A DNA stretch of 64,000 nucleotides from Neoalteromonas flava (GCF_002807685.1 NZ_PEAX01000005.1:336868-400867); one strand, 5' to 3'; shown: positions 1 through 9,017, numbered from the stretch's first letter. Numbers and translations are program-made. The notes: a model not told the origin generated them from the letters alone.

Positions 1-2
1 AT

Positions 3-812
3 CCTGAGTCAGAATTATCCCGCTTTAACCAGCACGAGAGTAACCAACCATTTACTATTTCACCTCAGACTCAGTTGGTAATTGCTGAAGCATTGCGATT
101 GGGCGAGTTAACTCAGGGGGCTCTGGATGTAACGATTGGTCCGGTTGTTAACTTATGGGGGTTTGGGCCACAAATGCGCCCTGAACAGGTACCTTCTGTA
201 GAAGCGATCGAAAGTGCGCGTGAAACAACGGGTTTAGATAAATTACGCTTAGCAGATAATGCAGTGATCAAATATCATCCAGACCTCTATGTCGACTTGA
301 GTACCATCGCGAAAGGATACGGTGTCGACGCCGTTGCTGAATTGCTACAAGCCAAAGGTCTGAATGATTATTTGGTTGAAATTGGTGGTGAAATGCGCGT
401 TTCGGGGCAAAAAATCAGCGGGCAAACGTGGCGAATAGCCATTGAAAAGCCGGTCAGCCAACAACGCGCACTGCAAAAAGTCATTTTAATTGGTAACAAC
501 GGCATAGCCACGTCAGGTGATTATCGTAATTATTATGAGCATGATGGGGTGCGTTATTCCCATTTAATCGATCCCTCGACGGGCTATCCCATACAGCATA
601 ACTTAGTGTCCGTAACGGTGGTACATCCTTCAGCGATGACTGCCGATGGTTTAGCGACTGCACTTGCCGTTATGGGGGCTGAAAAGGCCAAAGCTTTGGC
701 TGAATTAAACGACTGGGCGGTGATTTTAATCACTAAAGAACAAGATGCATTTATCGAATGGACATCAAGTGGATTTGACCAGCGTGTAACTGTGGTCAAT
801 TCAGACCAGTAA
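3..812 (+). CDS. apbE: FAD:protein FMN transferase ApbE (5' end cut by window)
   Basis: The frame is open from the first bases of the window, so the N-terminus lies outside; the stop is TAA at 810-812. ApbE transfers FMN from FAD onto Thr residues of NqrB and NqrC of the Na+-translocating NADH:quinone reductase, in the periplasm. Visible family motifs are DLSTIAKGYGVD near the middle, a GGEMR stretch, and the HLIDPSTGYP block with the following AMTADGLATAL, which shape the FAD and Mg2+ sites. nqrM lies 20 bp downstream, the usual end of an nqrABCDEF-apbE-nqrM locus, so the nqr genes are expected just left of the window. The signal or lipobox cannot be seen. Confidence 0.95.
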   Translation, partial: PESELSRFNQHESNQPFTISPQTQLVIAEALRLGELTQGALDVTIGPVVNLWGFGPQMRPEQVPSVEAIESARETTGLDKLRLADNAVIKYHPDLYVDLSTIAKGYGVDAVAELLQAKGLNDYLVEIGGEMRVSGQKISGQTWRIAIEKPVSQQRALQKVILIGNNGIATSGDYRNYYEHDGVRYSHLIDPSTGYPIQHNLVSVTVVHPSAMTADGLATALAVMGAEKAKALAELNDWAVILITKEQDAFIEWTSSGFDQRVTVVNSDQ

Positions 813-832
813 CTACAGAGTATTTAAGTATT

Positions 833-1066
833 ATGAGCACGTTTATCTTGGCATTTTTCTTTTTTCTCGCGATGGTCGCGGCTATGGCCATTGGCTATAT
901 GGTACAGCGCAAAACGATATCCGGAAGTTGCGGAGGGCTCGGTGCATTGGGCGTTGATAAAGCCTGTGATTGCCCTGAACCCTGTGACCGCAAAAAAGCA
1001 CGGATGGAAAAGGAAGCCGCTCGGCAGAAAAAGTTGGCCGAGTGGGAAAAAAATAAAATCATATAG
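833..1066 (+). CDS. nqrM: Na+-NQR maturation protein NqrM
   Basis: A 77-residue protein of the NqrM (DUF539) family, which is needed to insert the iron centre of Na+-NQR between NqrD and NqrE. One N-terminal membrane helix (about residues 3-23) is followed by four cysteines at 33, 45, 47 and 51 in the pattern SCGG...ACDCPEPC, then a charged, Lys/Glu-rich tail. The four-Cys arrangement is the family hallmark. It follows apbE directly and is probably co-transcribed with it. A stem-loop lies 9 bp after the stop. Size and motif fit the family, and I see nothing odd. Confidence 0.95.
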   Translation: MSTFILAFFFFLAMVAAMAIGYMVQRKTISGSCGGLGALGVDKACDCPEPCDRKKARMEKEAARQKKLAEWEKNKII

Positions 1067-1074
1067 AGAGGCAT

Positions 1075-1099
1075 TGAGTGGCGACTGTAACGCCGCTCA
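1075..1099 (+). terminator. Stem-loop after nqrM, possible weak terminator
   Basis: A 9-bp stem (TGAGTGGCG against CGCCGCTCA, one G-U pair) with a 7-nt loop starts 9 bp after the nqrM stop codon. There is no immediate T-run (only TTTT about 14 bp later), so it may stabilise the nqr mRNA 3' end or be a weak terminator. Confidence 0.4.
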
Positions 1100-1432
1100 G
1101 TAAGTTGCCTTTTAAACCAACTGATACCGTTACGTTCGAAATAAAAAACGGCTGGTGACCAGTGTTGCTTGTGTTGGTTTTTTGAATAATTGAGTCTGCA
1201 GCCGCCGATACTAGGCGGTTGACATTTAATACCGTCGCCCATTAAAAACGTACAAAAATCAACCAGTTGATCGTCAGCTTTTTTTACGCTTTCCTTTTCT
1301 CTCTTAGCTAACAATCACCAATCCACTGTTTTATAGCGCTTTTTTACACAGGCGCAATTCTTGCTTAATCGGCGCCACGCTTTCGTAGAAAGTCTTTGAT
1401 CATTAAATCGTAATATAAACGCTGTAAAAAAA

Positions 1433-1448
1433 TGTCGGCCTACCGACA
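1433..1448. promoter_or_regulatory. Palindrome just upstream of the nuclease RBS
   Basis: TGTCGG-CCTA-CCGACA is a perfect 6-bp inverted repeat. It ends 10 bp before an AAGGAG Shine-Dalgarno at 1459-1464 and 21 bp before the ATG at 1470. It could be an operator or a 5' UTR hairpin that limits translation. The binding factor is unknown. Confidence 0.35.
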
Positions 1449-1469
1449 CATAACCCTCAAGGAGTTTAC

Positions 1470-4400
1470 ATGAAATTGGCACACACGGCCTGGCTGGCGC
1501 TATTTAGCTCTTCAGCTGTATTGGCGACAGACGTGTTTATTAACGAAATCCACTACGATAATGCGGGTGGTGATACTGGAGAAGGTATCGAAATTGCAGG
1601 TCCTGCTGGCACTGATTTAAGCGGTATGACACTAGCATTGTATAACGGTTCGAGCAGCCAATTGAATGTTTACAGAACAGTTGATTTGAGCGGTGTAATC
1701 CCAAATCAACAAGATGGTTATGGTACGGTAGCATTTGCGATATCTGGTATCCAAAATGGATCACCAGACGGTTTCGCTTTAATCGACAACACCGGCGCGG
1801 TCAGTCAATTCTTAAGTTATGAAGGCTCTTTTACAGCGGCGAGCGGCCCAGCAGCTGGCATGACAAGTACTGACATTGGTGTAGCAGAAACTAGCTCAAC
1901 ACCAGAGGGATTCTCGTTACAACTCGTCGGTACCGGTAGCGAGTACGACGATTTCGTGTGGCAAGCACCAGCGGCTGAATCGTTTGGTGACATTAATACC
2001 GACCAAATCTTTGGCGGTGGTGGCCCAGCAGTAGACACTGCACCGATAGTTATTAGTACTGCTCCTGCAAACAACACAGGCGCTGTAGCGTTAAACGCAA
2101 ACATCGAAATTAGTTTTAGCGAATCAGTTAATGTTCAAGGTAACTGGTTCTCGATAGATTGTTCACTCAGTGGTACGCAAAGTGCTTCTGTTGAAGGCGG
2201 TCCGCAACATTTCACTTTGGTTCTCGATAACGATTTACAGGCCAATGAAGTTTGTGACGTAAATGTTGTTGCAACCCTTGTCAATGACTTGGATTTAAAT
2301 GATGGTCCAGACTTCATGGAAGGTGACTACGCATTCCGCTTCGGAACGCAGGTGGACTCACCCATTCGCATTAACGAAGTTGATGCTGATTCTGCTGGTT
2401 CAGATACATTAGAATTCATTGAGCTATATGATGGTGGTGTAGGTAACACGTCTTTGGACGGTTTAGTTGTGGTTTTGTTCAATGGCTCAGATGATGCGTC
2501 TTATGGCAACGCGATTGACCTAGATGGCTACACCACGGATCAAGATGGCTTTTTCCTTATCGGTAATCCAGCTGTTACACCTGTGCCGAGTATTGTTGTT
2601 CCAAATAACACATTACAGAATGGTGCGGATGCAGTAGCCATATTCGCTGGCAATGCGGCTGATTTTGGTAATGATACGCCAGTAACTGGCATTAGCTTAG
2701 TAGATGCATTGGTGTATGACACTTTTGACTCAGATGATGTTGGTTTGTTAGCGGTACTGACGCCAGGACAAACTCAGCAGAACGAAGGTGGAGCAGGTGA
2801 TAAAGATAATCACGCAAACGCGCGTGTGCCTGATGGCGGAGCTGCGCTTGATACCTCTAATTATCTGCAACAAACGGCGACTCCGGGTGTAAGCAACGTA
2901 CCTGTGGTTGAAATCTTTGATATTCAGAGTGCGGGCATGCAATCGCCGTTTGAAGGTGGTTTTGTTAAGTCATTGGGTAACATCGTTACTGCTATTGATA
3001 GCAACGGGTTCTTCATGCAAACACCGGTTTCTCGCAGCGATAATGATGTGGAAACGTCAGATGGTATTTTCGTATTCACGGGGTCTGCACCGAGCGTAAT
3101 GGTTGGCGATGAGGTTAACGTTGTTGGTCAAGTCATCGAGTTCTTTGACTTTACTGAGTTCAGTAATGGTACTCAGGTTACCGTTGTCAGCAATGGTAAT
3201 GCCTTACCTCCAGTTGTTGAGTTCGATGAAAACACACCTTCACGAGTTCAGCCTCAACCTGAAAATGAAATGGAACGATTCGAAGGTATGATTGTTAGTT
3301 TCGACGGAATTGCCTCTGCTGCAACAGATCGCTTCGGCGATACTGCGGTAGTAGTTGGAGAGACGCGTGCATTCCGTGAGCCGGGCATCGAATATCCAGG
3401 AATTGCGGGCTTACCGGTATGGGACGGCAATCCAGAAATCTTCGAACTAAACCCAGATGGTTTACTGTTAGCGAATCAAAGCTTGTTTGCTGGTCAGCGT
3501 GTATCTGCAACCGGTCCTCTCGGTTATTCTTTTGGTGATTATCAAGTTTGGCCAACGGAACTAACAATCGGTGAAACACCTGATCTTCTTGCGCCTGTTC
3601 GGACTAAAGCTGCCGGCGAAATGACAGTGGGTGCTTTGAATATGTTCCGTCCTTCACAAGTTGCGAACGTGTATGCTGAGCGTTTACGCAAGATTTCTCA
3701 ATTTGTGCGTGAAGTTATGCATGCACCGGATATCCTTGCGGTCAGTGAAGTAGAAAGCCTGGAAGTATTAGCGACAATCGCTGAGCAAATTAATAATGAT
3801 GACCCATCAATCAACTACACAGCTTACCTTGAAGAAGGTAATGATATTGGTGGTATCGATGTTGGTTTCTTAGTTCGCAGCTATGTCGAAATGGATGCTG
3901 TAGTACAGTATGGAAAAGACACTATCTTCGAATACGATGGCTCACTATTGAACGACCGCCCGCCACTATTGTTTAAAGGTCGTGTAGTTGAAAATGGTAG
4001 TGATTTCCCAATACAGGTACTGGTTGTACATAACCGCTCCCTGAGTCGTGTAGATAGCAGTGATCGCGTGCGCAACAAGCGTTTGCAACAGGCTCAATTC
4101 GTGGCTGAAATCGTACAAGATATTCAGACCAATGAACCGGATGTAAACTTAGTTGTTACTGGCGATTTTAATGCTTATCAATTCACTGACGGCTACGTCG
4201 ATGTCGTCGGGCATATTGCGGGCACTGCGGTAGCAACTGATAACTTGTTGTGGCAGTCAAGCCCAGTATTCCCAGTGTTGACCAATCAAGTGAATGAAAT
4301 CGCTGCCGATGAGCAGTATTCATTCGTGTTTGGTGGCAGTGCACAGGTTCTGGATCATGCGTTGACTACCGCAAACCTGAGTCGTTTAGTGACTGACTTT

Positions 4401-4793
4401 GAGTATGCACGTGGGAACTCTGATTCTCCGGCGAACCTGGTCAACAATGACGCAAATGCGTTACGCGCGTCAGACCACGATGGCTTGGTTTTGTTTGTTC
4501 AAATGGATTCGGATAATGACAATATTATCGATGCCTTGGATATGTGTGCTGCAACGTCAGTGCCGGAAACCGCGCCTGAAAAAGGCATCAAGCCAAACCA
4601 TTTCGCGTTACTCGATGGCGATATTTGGTTTGACACTGCAGGAAAAGCCAAAGAAAGCTTTAGTCTTGTTGATACTGCGGGCTGCTCATGCGAACAGATC
4701 GTAGAACAACAAGGATTGGGTAAGGGGCACTTAAAACATGGCTGTAGCGTTGGCGTTATGAAGAATTGGGTTGAGATGGTTACTCAACCGTAA
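1470..4793 (+). CDS. Secreted ExeM/NucH-type nuclease with LTD, OB and EEP domains
   Basis: A 1107-residue protein with a signal peptide (about residues 1-19, ...LFSSSAVLA). It has an N-terminal lamin-tail-like (LTD) domain, an Ig-like Big_5 segment (about 190-290), a second LTD-like segment (about 295-470), an OB-fold region (about 480-700) and a C-terminal endonuclease/exonuclease/phosphatase domain (about 715-1020). The EEP domain shows ILAVSEVES, LVVTGDFNAY and SDHDGLVL, the expected metal and catalytic positions. A DSDNDNIID segment resembles a thrombospondin type-3 Ca2+ loop. The last ~70 residues form a Cys-containing module (GCSCEQI...GKGHLKHGCSVGVMKNWV). The role is probably extracellular DNA breakdown for phosphate or nutrients, or biofilm DNA turnover. 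It stands alone with a good RBS and its own terminator. Confidence 0.88.
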   Translation: MKLAHTAWLALFSSSAVLATDVFINEIHYDNAGGDTGEGIEIAGPAGTDLSGMTLALYNGSSSQLNVYRTVDLSGVIPNQQDGYGTVAFAISGIQNGSPDGFALIDNTGAVSQFLSYEGSFTAASGPAAGMTSTDIGVAETSSTPEGFSLQLVGTGSEYDDFVWQAPAAESFGDINTDQIFGGGGPAVDTAPIVISTAPANNTGAVALNANIEISFSESVNVQGNWFSIDCSLSGTQSASVEGGPQHFTLVLDNDLQANEVCDVNVVATLVNDLDLNDGPDFMEGDYAFRFGTQVDSPIRINEVDADSAGSDTLEFIELYDGGVGNTSLDGLVVVLFNGSDDASYGNAIDLDGYTTDQDGFFLIGNPAVTPVPSIVVPNNTLQNGADAVAIFAGNAADFGNDTPVTGISLVDALVYDTFDSDDVGLLAVLTPGQTQQNEGGAGDKDNHANARVPDGGAALDTSNYLQQTATPGVSNVPVVEIFDIQSAGMQSPFEGGFVKSLGNIVTAIDSNGFFMQTPVSRSDNDVETSDGIFVFTGSAPSVMVGDEVNVVGQVIEFFDFTEFSNGTQVTVVSNGNALPPVVEFDENTPSRVQPQPENEMERFEGMIVSFDGIASAATDRFGDTAVVVGETRAFREPGIEYPGIAGLPVWDGNPEIFELNPDGLLLANQSLFAGQRVSATGPLGYSFGDYQVWPTELTIGETPDLLAPVRTKAAGEMTVGALNMFRPSQVANVYAERLRKISQFVREVMHAPDILAVSEVESLEVLATIAEQINNDDPSINYTAYLEEGNDIGGIDVGFLVRSYVEMDAVVQYGKDTIFEYDGSLLNDRPPLLFKGRVVENGSDFPIQVLVVHNRSLSRVDSSDRVRNKRLQQAQFVAEIVQDIQTNEPDVNLVVTGDFNAYQFTDGYVDVVGHIAGTAVATDNLLWQSSPVFPVLTNQVNEIAADEQYSFVFGGSAQVLDHALTTANLSRLVTDFEYARGNSDSPANLVNNDANALRASDHDGLVLFVQMDSDNDNIIDALDMCAATSVPETAPEKGIKPNHFALLDGDIWFDTAGKAKESFSLVDTAGCSCEQIVEQQGLGKGHLKHGCSVGVMKNWVEMVTQP

Positions 4794-4853
4794 GTAAACG
4801 CTAATGTTGTACCTCTATATCTTAGCTAAATAAATAGCTGAGTTACGCAAAAG

Positions 4854-4888
4854 CCCGGCAGTGAAGAACTTCATTGTCGGGTTTTTTG
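4854..4888 (+). terminator. Rho-independent terminator after the nuclease gene
   Basis: A long stem beginning CCCG (4854-4857) pairs with CGGG (4878-4881), with inner arms around GTGAAG/CTTCAT. It is followed by GTTTTTTGTTTT. It lies about 60 bp after the nuclease stop and before the dinB promoter region. Confidence 0.85.
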
Positions 4889-4920
4889 TTTTGCAATTTT
4901 ACGACAAAAAATGCATCATA

Positions 4921-4936
4921 CTGTTTATTTATACAG
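4921..4936. promoter_or_regulatory. LexA (SOS) box upstream of dinB
   Basis: CTGTTTATTTATACAG matches the gammaproteobacterial LexA consensus CTGT-N8-ACAG exactly, with an AT-rich core. It ends 12 bp before the dinB ATG, where LexA would block transcription until RecA-stimulated self-cleavage during DNA damage. Confidence 0.9.
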
Positions 4937-4948
4937 CTCGGTGGGCGC

Positions 4949-6046
4949 ATGCGCAAAATCATTCATGTTGATATGGATTGTTTTTATGCCGCTGTTGAAA
5001 TGCGTGATAACCCAGCGCTAACAAATATTCCAATCGCCATTGGCGGCAGTTCTGATCGTCGCGGCGTGATCAGTACGTGTAATTACCCAGCTCGCCAATA
5101 CGGCGTGCGTTCGGCGATGCCAACAGCCCATGCCATGCGTTTGTGTCCTGACTTAACATTGATTAAAGGGCGCATGGACGTTTATGTCAGTGTGTCTAAG
5201 CAGATCCGTGAAATATTTTTACAATATACCGACACGATTGAGCCATTAAGCTTGGATGAGGCCTATCTTGACGTCAGCGATTGTCAATTATTCAACGGCA
5301 GCGCCACGTTAATTGCAGAAGACATCCGTCGGCGTATTCAGCAAGAAATTGGCCTGACGGCATCGGCCGGTGTAGCGCCGCTTAAGTTTGTCGCAAAGAT
5401 TGCCAGTGATGAGAATAAACCCAACGGTCTCTGCGTAGTAACGCCGGATAAATTAGATGAATTTGTGCGTCAACTACCCCTGCGTAAGATCCCTGGTGTG
5501 GGTAAGGTCACTATCGAGAAACTGCATCGGCTTGGTTTATATACCTGCGAAGATGTCCGTAAATATCCACTCGACCGGTTAGTGAAGCAGTTTGGTAAGT
5601 TTGGTCCCGTATTATGGAAGCGCAGTCATGCTATTGATGATCGCGATCTTACCGTTGAACGGCAACGCAAATCCGTAGGGGTTGAACGCACGCTACCCTC
5701 GGATATTACATCTTTAGAAGAGTGCCAAGAAGTCAGCCAGCGGTTGTATGAGAGTTTAATCAAGCGACTATCTAATGGTGGTGCAACAAAAATTGCATCG
5801 CAAGGTGTTAAGCTCAAGTTTGCTGATTTTCAACAAACCACAGTAGAGCATCGAATGACGGTTTTACAAGCCGATTACTTTGATGTGCTTTTGCGTGAAG
5901 CGTTTAGCCGAGCACAAGGTAGAGGGATCCGTTTAGTGGGTTTACATGTTGGCTTGCCAACAAATCATTCCATGCGACAAATGGATTTACCACTGGAACA
6001 ACTTGAGTTTGCTGCCGAACCACAGGCACAATACCGAGTCCGTTAA
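4949..6046 (+). CDS. dinB: DNA polymerase IV (Y-family translesion polymerase)
   Basis: A 365-residue Y-family polymerase that copies past DNA lesions and acts in the SOS response. Catalytic acidic residues are D8 (HVDMDCFYA) and D103/E104 (SLDEAYLD), and Y13 sits at the steric-gate position. A helix-hairpin-helix (RKIPGVGKVTIEKL) lies near 185-200, then the little-finger domain. The C-terminus contains RQMDLPLEQLEF, which may be a sliding-clamp-binding motif. I start at the ATG at 4949 because the conserved N-terminus MRKIIHVDMD begins there; an upstream in-frame start would translate through the terminator and the LexA box. Those two signals make dinB its own SOS transcription unit, with the M17 peptidase gene close downstream. 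Confidence 0.95.
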   Translation: MRKIIHVDMDCFYAAVEMRDNPALTNIPIAIGGSSDRRGVISTCNYPARQYGVRSAMPTAHAMRLCPDLTLIKGRMDVYVSVSKQIREIFLQYTDTIEPLSLDEAYLDVSDCQLFNGSATLIAEDIRRRIQQEIGLTASAGVAPLKFVAKIASDENKPNGLCVVTPDKLDEFVRQLPLRKIPGVGKVTIEKLHRLGLYTCEDVRKYPLDRLVKQFGKFGPVLWKRSHAIDDRDLTVERQRKSVGVERTLPSDITSLEECQEVSQRLYESLIKRLSNGGATKIASQGVKLKFADFQQTTVEHRMTVLQADYFDVLLREAFSRAQGRGIRLVGLHVGLPTNHSMRQMDLPLEQLEFAAEPQAQYRVR

Positions 6047-6063
6047 TCAAATTGAGAAAGCTA

Positions 6064-7635
6064 ATGCCTGCACCGCACGTTATAGCAGTTGAAACCTTCG
6101 CCCACCATGGAACAGTTGCCGAGTTTGATGCTTTGGTGGTGTTATCAGATTCCTTGTCGGCAATCGCCGACCAAGCAATTGTCGAAGCTTTGGTCGCGCA
6201 CCAAACCATTGATGGGCGGGTGGGTAAAGAGCTCGTTGTCGTGCCTTGTGCTGAAGCACCAGCGCAGCGCCTGATCCATATTCCCACTGGCGAACTCACG
6301 CATTATTACGATGATGTGCGGCGTATTTTTGATGCCGCGCGAAAAGCTGCTGATACCTTACTTGCGGCAGGCGCTCAAAAGCCACTAGTGATGGTTAATT
6401 TAGCGCAAAAGGCGAATCAGTTTAGCAAAGCAAAAGAAGCATCATACTTAGGGCTTTGCCAAGGCTTGTGGCAGCCATTAGAAGCGCGCGAGGCGCAATT
6501 AGAAAGTGAGTTAGAGCCGATTTCTGCTATAGGGATCGTGGGTGTAAACGCCGCGCAAGCTGAGCAATTGTATGCGCTTGAATTGGGTAAACGTTTGGCG
6601 CGTGACCTCTGTGGTACTGAGCCTGAGCGCATGGCCCCGCCAGCATTTGCCGACTACTGTGTCGAAGCATTTAAAGATACAGCGGTAAAAGTCGAAGTCA
6701 TTGCTGACGATAGTGTTTTACGCAAAGAGTACCCATTATTACACGCTGTCGCTCGCGCATCGGTCCCCGTTGAGCGTCATCAACCCCGCGTAGTGCGCTT
6801 AACCTATGACGGTTCAGGATTAACCCAGAAAAGCCTGTTTTTAGCCGGCAAAGGCATTACCTTTGACACTGGTGGCGCCGATCTCAAAGTTGGCGGTCAC
6901 ATGGCTGGAATGAGCAGAGACAAAGGCGGTGCTGCATCTGTCGCGGGTTTTATGCGTACGTTGGCTGAGGTTAAACCGGAAAACTTAAAAGTGGTCGCAG
7001 AACTAGGCGTAGTGCGAAACAGTATTGGTGATGATGCGTTCGTGCCGGATGAAATTATCCGCGGTCATGCGGGCGTGCGAGTGCGCGTCGGAAATACTGA
7101 TGCTGAAGGGCGTATGGTACTTGCTGATGTATTATCACACTTGCGCGAGTTAGCATTAGCCGAACCGCAGCAAACCCAGCCTGAATTGTTCTCGGTTGCC
7201 ACGTTAACCGGGCATGCTGCCATTGCGCTTGGGCCGTATACCGGCTATGTGCAGAACGGCTGCGCAGAGTCACGTCAGGTAGCGAAGCATATTATTGCTA
7301 ACGGTGAATTGTGGGGTGACTGTGGTGAGATTTCGCGCAGTCGCCGCGAAGATTACGCGTTTATTGCGCCGCGCAGCAAAGCTGATGACGTGTTGTCATC
7401 AAATAATGCGCCGTCTGTGTCTACTATGCGCGGACACCAGTTCCCGATGGCGTTTTTAGCCATCGCTTCTGGACTGGTCCAGCATGACGTAGATTGCACT
7501 GAACCCTTGGCCTACACCCATGTGGATATTGCCGGTAGTGGCGTTGAGAACAGTGACTGGCAGCATGGCAAGCCAACCGCAGCCGCGCTTACTGCTTTAG
7601 TTTCCACATATGCATTTAGTGGGAAAGGGCACTAG
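6064..7635 (+). CDS. M17 family leucyl aminopeptidase-like peptidase
   Basis: A 523-residue cytosolic metallopeptidase of family M17, which removes N-terminal residues from peptides using two metal ions. GKGITFDTGGADLK at about 262-275 carries the catalytic Lys and a metal ligand, DKGG follows at about 290, and NTDAEGR at 344-350 supplies metal-binding Asp and Glu. The N-terminal half (1-180) is the variable non-catalytic domain. The ATG at 6064 follows a GAGAAAG; a TTG 12 bp upstream is possible but less likely. The gene lies 17 bp after dinB and touches the MFS gene, suggesting peptidase and transporter are co-expressed. It differs in length from classical PepA and fits the broader 'leucyl aminopeptidase family protein' group. 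Confidence 0.88.
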   Translation: MPAPHVIAVETFAHHGTVAEFDALVVLSDSLSAIADQAIVEALVAHQTIDGRVGKELVVVPCAEAPAQRLIHIPTGELTHYYDDVRRIFDAARKAADTLLAAGAQKPLVMVNLAQKANQFSKAKEASYLGLCQGLWQPLEAREAQLESELEPISAIGIVGVNAAQAEQLYALELGKRLARDLCGTEPERMAPPAFADYCVEAFKDTAVKVEVIADDSVLRKEYPLLHAVARASVPVERHQPRVVRLTYDGSGLTQKSLFLAGKGITFDTGGADLKVGGHMAGMSRDKGGAASVAGFMRTLAEVKPENLKVVAELGVVRNSIGDDAFVPDEIIRGHAGVRVRVGNTDAEGRMVLADVLSHLRELALAEPQQTQPELFSVATLTGHAAIALGPYTGYVQNGCAESRQVAKHIIANGELWGDCGEISRSRREDYAFIAPRSKADDVLSSNNAPSVSTMRGHQFPMAFLAIASGLVQHDVDCTEPLAYTHVDIAGSGVENSDWQHGKPTAAALTALVSTYAFSGKGH

Positions 7636-7636
7636 T

Positions 7637-8812
7637 TTGCCTGCTCAAGTATGGTTGCTAGCCTGTATTCAAGCCCTAGCTATGAGCGCCGGTGCTACGG
7701 TGGTGCTGGTAGGTGGTATCGTCGGTGCCCGTCTGGCACCAAATGAGGCGCTTGCGACCTTACCAGTAGCCCTAATGATTGTAGGGACTGCGTGCGGGGT
7801 ACTACCGGTCACCCGCGCTATGCACCGTTGGGGGCGACGTTTAGTTTTTATCAGTGCCGCTTTGGTGGCAGCAATAGCTGCAGTTATCGCGATGGTAGCC
7901 ACATTACAGCAAAGTTTTTACGGATTCTTGTTTAGTACTTTTGCTCTTGGACTTTGTGTGGCCGCTTTTCAACAAACGCGCTTCGCTGCGATAGAATCAG
8001 TGCCCAGCGAGTTGGCGGCAAAAGCGACCTCGACCGTGTTACTTGGTGGTTTGGTAGCGGCGATTGTTGGGCCAGAACTGGCCACCATAGGTGAACCACT
8101 TTTGGCGCAACCTTTCGCGGGAAGTTTTTTGCTGGTCGCCAGTGTTATGCTAATTTGTACGCTGCTGTTCACGCGCATGGACCGAACCCCTTCATTACAC
8201 GGCAGTACACCGAGTATTGTTGTCCCCAAACGGCAGTTGTTTAGTCAACCACAATTTATTATTGCAGTGGCGACTTCGGTCACTGGGTTTGCCTTGATGA
8301 GTTTTATTATGACGGCAACCCCAGTGCACATGCATGTTGTTGAGACCTACAGTTTGGAACAGACTAAGTGGGTGATCCAATCGCATATCCTGGCGATGTA
8401 TTTACCCTCTTTTATCAGTGCGTGGTTGATTACGCGCCTCGGCCTAAAAGGGGTCATCGCAACCGGGATTGTGATTTATCTGATTACCATCGGTGTTGGT
8501 TATATTGGCGGACACTTTGTGCAGTACTGGTTAGCTTTGGTATTGCTGGGCTTAGGATGGAACCTACTATTTCTGGCCGGAACTTTATTACTTGCTAGCA
8601 GTCATTCAAGTGAGCAACGTTTTACTGCACAAGGAGCCCATGATTTTGCCGTTTTTGCCGGGCAAGCGTTGGCTGCGCTCAGCGCAGGGGCTTTGCTCGC
8701 GATTTTTAACTGGCAAGGCTTAATGCAAATTAGTTTAGTGATTATCGTCGGCTACTTGTTGTTACTCAGTTGGCAATATCGACGTGTAAAGGAGCAACCT
8801 AATGTCACTTAA
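7637..8812 (+). CDS. MFS transporter
   Basis: About 391 residues, almost wholly hydrophobic, with roughly 12 predicted membrane helices and the short MFS loop MHRWGRRLVF after helix 2 (equivalent to motif A). Substrate unknown. I prefer the TTG at 7637: it sits one base after the peptidase stop and seven bases behind AAAGGG (7624-7629), and gives the N-terminus MPAQVWLLACIQALAMS that runs straight into helix 1. An ATG at 7610 inside the peptidase gene is the alternative but has no ribosome-binding site. The stop overlaps the DUF1653 start, so the three genes look translationally linked. Confidence 0.82.
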   Translation: MPAQVWLLACIQALAMSAGATVVLVGGIVGARLAPNEALATLPVALMIVGTACGVLPVTRAMHRWGRRLVFISAALVAAIAAVIAMVATLQQSFYGFLFSTFALGLCVAAFQQTRFAAIESVPSELAAKATSTVLLGGLVAAIVGPELATIGEPLLAQPFAGSFLLVASVMLICTLLFTRMDRTPSLHGSTPSIVVPKRQLFSQPQFIIAVATSVTGFALMSFIMTATPVHMHVVETYSLEQTKWVIQSHILAMYLPSFISAWLITRLGLKGVIATGIVIYLITIGVGYIGGHFVQYWLALVLLGLGWNLLFLAGTLLLASSHSSEQRFTAQGAHDFAVFAGQALAALSAGALLAIFNWQGLMQISLVIIVGYLLLLSWQYRRVKEQPNVT

Positions 8813-9017
8813 ACCGGGGCGCTATCGGCATTATAAAGGCAATGACTATCAGGTTATTGATGTCGCCACGCATTCCGAAGACGGCTCAAAACTTGTAGTC
8901 TATCGTCCATTATATGGTGAAGGTAAACTTTGGGTTAGACCGCTAACGATGTTTCAAGAAACTTTAGATGTTGAAGGTGAGGCGGTGCCACGATTTCGCT
9001 TTATCAGTGCGGAATAA
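8802..9017 (+). CDS. DUF1653 domain protein
   Basis: A 71-residue protein with the DUF1653 pattern: GRYRHYKGNDYQVIDVATHSED near the N-terminus and VYRPLYGEGKLWVRPLTMF in the middle. The family is a small beta-rich protein of unknown role, often found beside transporters or housekeeping genes. The ATG overlaps the last 11 bases of the MFS gene and has AAGGAG at a good distance. It is the last gene of the dinB-side cluster. The hairpin just after its stop carries a T-run only on the minus strand, so no strong plus-strand terminator is visible. Confidence 0.85.
   Translation: MSLKPGRYRHYKGNDYQVIDVATHSEDGSKLVVYRPLYGEGKLWVRPLTMFQETLDVEGEAVPRFRFISAE

Larger units (their letters stand above)
1067..1469. 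other. 403-bp non-coding gap between nqrM and the nuclease gene
   Basis: No convincing gene is visible here. The gap holds the stem-loop at 1075-1099, a short inverted repeat CCGCC-N7-GGCGG at 1202-1218, and a palindrome TGTCGG-CCTA-CCGACA at 1433-1448 just before the ribosome-binding site of the nuclease gene. The nuclease promoter must lie here, but I cannot place its boxes with confidence. Confidence 0.5.

Noticed and set aside
895..1314. 139-codon minus-strand frame antisense to nqrM
   Set aside because: It overlaps a certain gene, has no family features and a composition like a shadow frame.
4874..4948. Upstream in-frame start for dinB adding 25 residues
   Set aside because: It would begin inside the terminator and cross the LexA box; the conserved N-terminus starts at 4949.
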